Below are positions 6,503 through 7,365 of a DNA stretch of 7,365 nt, in pieces. A program made the position numbers and the translations under genes. Within the stretch, counting starts at the first letter, position 1; each line of letters opens with the position of its first letter. The notes below the pieces were generated by a model. The model made no database searches, was not told the DNA's origin, and saw only the letters and a list, made by a program, of their open reading frames with translations. This DNA comes from Conexibacteraceae bacterium (GTDB taxonomy: Bacteria; Actinomycetota; Thermoleophilia; Solirubrobacterales; Solirubrobacteraceae): contig WQWK01000094.1 in NCBI GenBank assembly GCA_009785395.1, positions 1-7,365 of the forward strand, given 5' to 3'.

Positions 6503-7365
6503 GCTCCAACTGTACGGCGGCGACCAACGCGGCGAGTATCTGGCGCAGGTTCGCCCGGAAGAAATGGTGGCCCTCATCCGGGTCGATGAAGACGCGGCAA
6601 CGCGGCAGCGCTGCGGCGAGCTGCAGCACGTGCTCGACCGGGACGAGGGGATCGGCGGCGCCGTGCCACAGGTGCACCTCGGGCTCGACCTCGCCCGGGT
6701 CGAAGCCCCAGCCGAAGGCGTAGGTGCGGAAGTCATCGATCAGTCCGCCGACGCCGTTGCAGGTGGCGTCGAGGAAGCTGTGCGAGGCCGCGGTGCGCTC
6801 TTCCGCGCTCGCTAGCCGCTCCCGCTCCGAGGGGGCCGCGTGCGCCGCAACCACGCGTGTGACCAGGCCGGGGTGGCGGGCGACCGCGGGCAGAACCGCG
6901 TCGCCGACCCCGCGCACGACGCCCGGCGCCGCGGCCAGCACGGCCAGCGGCAGGCGAATCCGTTGTTGCAGCCCGGGCGTTCGGTGCGGCGGACAGAACG
7001 GCGCAAGTGCGCTGCACAGCGCGACGCGCTGCACGCGGTCCGGAAGCCGGTGCGCGAGCGCGAGCGCGTACGGACCGCCGGCCGAGACCCCGGCGACCGA
7101 GAACCTGTCGAGCCCGAGCGCGTCGGCGAGGGTGCTGACATCGTCGGCGAAGCCCAGCACCGTGCGTCCCGGCTGCGGATCCGAGCCGCCGATGCCCGGG
7201 CGACTCGGAGCGATGTAGCGAACGCCCGCCTCGTGGGCGATGCGCTGCAGGTCGACGGTCGCGTCCAGCGGCGTGCCGATGGCGCCGTGGCAATAGAGCA
7301 CGGGGCTGCCGTCGGCCGGTCCGGCGACTGTGAAAGCGAGTCTGCGCCCGTCGCGCAGGACCAGC
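6477..7365 (-). CDS. Alpha/beta hydrolase, 5' end off the right edge
   Basis: Seen: an open frame of 295 complete codons enters from the right edge and ends at TAG 6477-6479. A GTG at 7301 lies inside the first conserved strand (PVLYCHG), so it is not the true start. The frame continues upstream with LVLRDGRRLAFTVAG, the usual N-terminal strands, and only a few residues are probably missing. Counting from the first full codon, the fold signs are oxyanion-side HGAIGTP at 26-32, SRPGIGGSD at 54-62, the nucleophile elbow GVSAGG at 92-97 (Ser94), the acid Asp238 in HGAADPLVP, and the base His266 in DEGHH. No signal peptide can be judged. This is a serine hydrolase of the broad proline iminopeptidase/haloalkane dehalogenase-like group with unknown substrate, and it is not closely similar to the hydrolase at 835. 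It overlaps the start of the MFS exporter by 26 nt. A detoxify-and-export pair is conceivable inference only. Confidence 0.92.
   Translation of the reverse strand, partial: LVLRDGRRLAFTVAGPADGSPVLYCHGAIGTPLDATVDLQRIAHEAGVRYIAPSRPGIGGSDPQPGRTVLGFADDVSTLADALGLDRFSVAGVSAGGPYALALAHRLPDRVQRVALCSALAPFCPPHRTPGLQQRIRLPLAVLAAAPGVVRGVGDAVLPAVARHPGLVTRVVAAHAAPSERERLASAEERTAASHSFLDATCNGVGGLIDDFRTYAFGWGFDPGEVEPEVHLWHGAADPLVPVEHVLQLAAALPRCRVFIDPDEGHHFFRANLRQILAALVAAVQLEHGPQRYPG
6509..6514 (-). promoter_or_regulatory. Putative -10 box (TACAGT) of the MFS gene
   Basis: On the minus strand TACAGT is followed by TGGAGC and the ATG at 6502, a 6-nt gap. It lies within the coding end of the upstream hydrolase (codons for Val-Gln-Leu), so it may be a chance match. 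The same spacing at the other visible starts makes it worth listing. Translational coupling to the upstream gene is the alternative. Confidence 0.35.

Noticed and set aside
6503..6736. N-terminal extension of the MFS gene to 6736
   Set aside because: The added residues are low complexity and out of frame over the conserved C-terminus of the upstream hydrolase. MFS proteins normally begin shortly before span 1, as they do from 6502.
5796..6815. 339-codon open frame on the plus strand
   Set aside because: It is antisense to the MFS exporter and the second hydrolase, low in recognisable structure and rich in Ala/Arg/Pro/Ser. The minus-strand proteins carry clear family motifs.

Overview
The window comes from a very GC-rich bacterial chromosome. 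GTG and TTG starts are used, coding regions overlap slightly, and long spurious antisense frames are present. Gene content and style suggest an actinobacterium in the broad sense, and the small exported protein at 1730 feels like the Thermoleophilia/Solirubrobacter group. That placement is inference and rests on no marker gene.

Layout. At the left edge, on the minus strand, lies the N-terminal 211 codons of an ABC-F type duplicated-ATPase protein (1-633). A divergent spacer of 201 bp follows (634-834). Almost all of it is a 159-bp dyad element (664-822) with 19-bp perfect ends and a perfect centre. On the plus strand come three closely packed genes: an alpha/beta hydrolase (835-1740), a 92-residue exported or membrane protein (1730-2008) and a 672-residue two-domain SDR protein (2035-4053). 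The last resembles the bacterial bifunctional fatty acyl-CoA reductases (AcrA1/Maqu_2507 type). This group reads as a lipid-metabolism cluster. On the minus strand, converging on it with a 10-nt tail overlap, is a short Ppx/GppA exopolyphosphatase (4044-4910). Upstream of that are a DHA2-like MFS exporter (5009-6502) and a second, unrelated alpha/beta hydrolase (6477-7365, running off the right edge). The hydrolase and exporter overlap by 26 nt and are probably co-transcribed. Between the exporter and ppx are two tandem copies of an 18-nt palindromic repeat.

Control. All six genes whose starts are visible carry a TAnnnT hexamer that ends 6-9 nt before the start codon. At least four of them have no usable Shine-Dalgarno sequence. 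This suggests widespread leaderless or near-leaderless transcription, and it helped choose the GTG start at 1730 and the TTG start at 4910.

I see no tRNA, rRNA, CRISPR array, transposase or defence gene. The most unusual material is the palindromic element in the divergent spacer and the tandem palindromes upstream of ppx. The protein-coding genes belong to familiar families.
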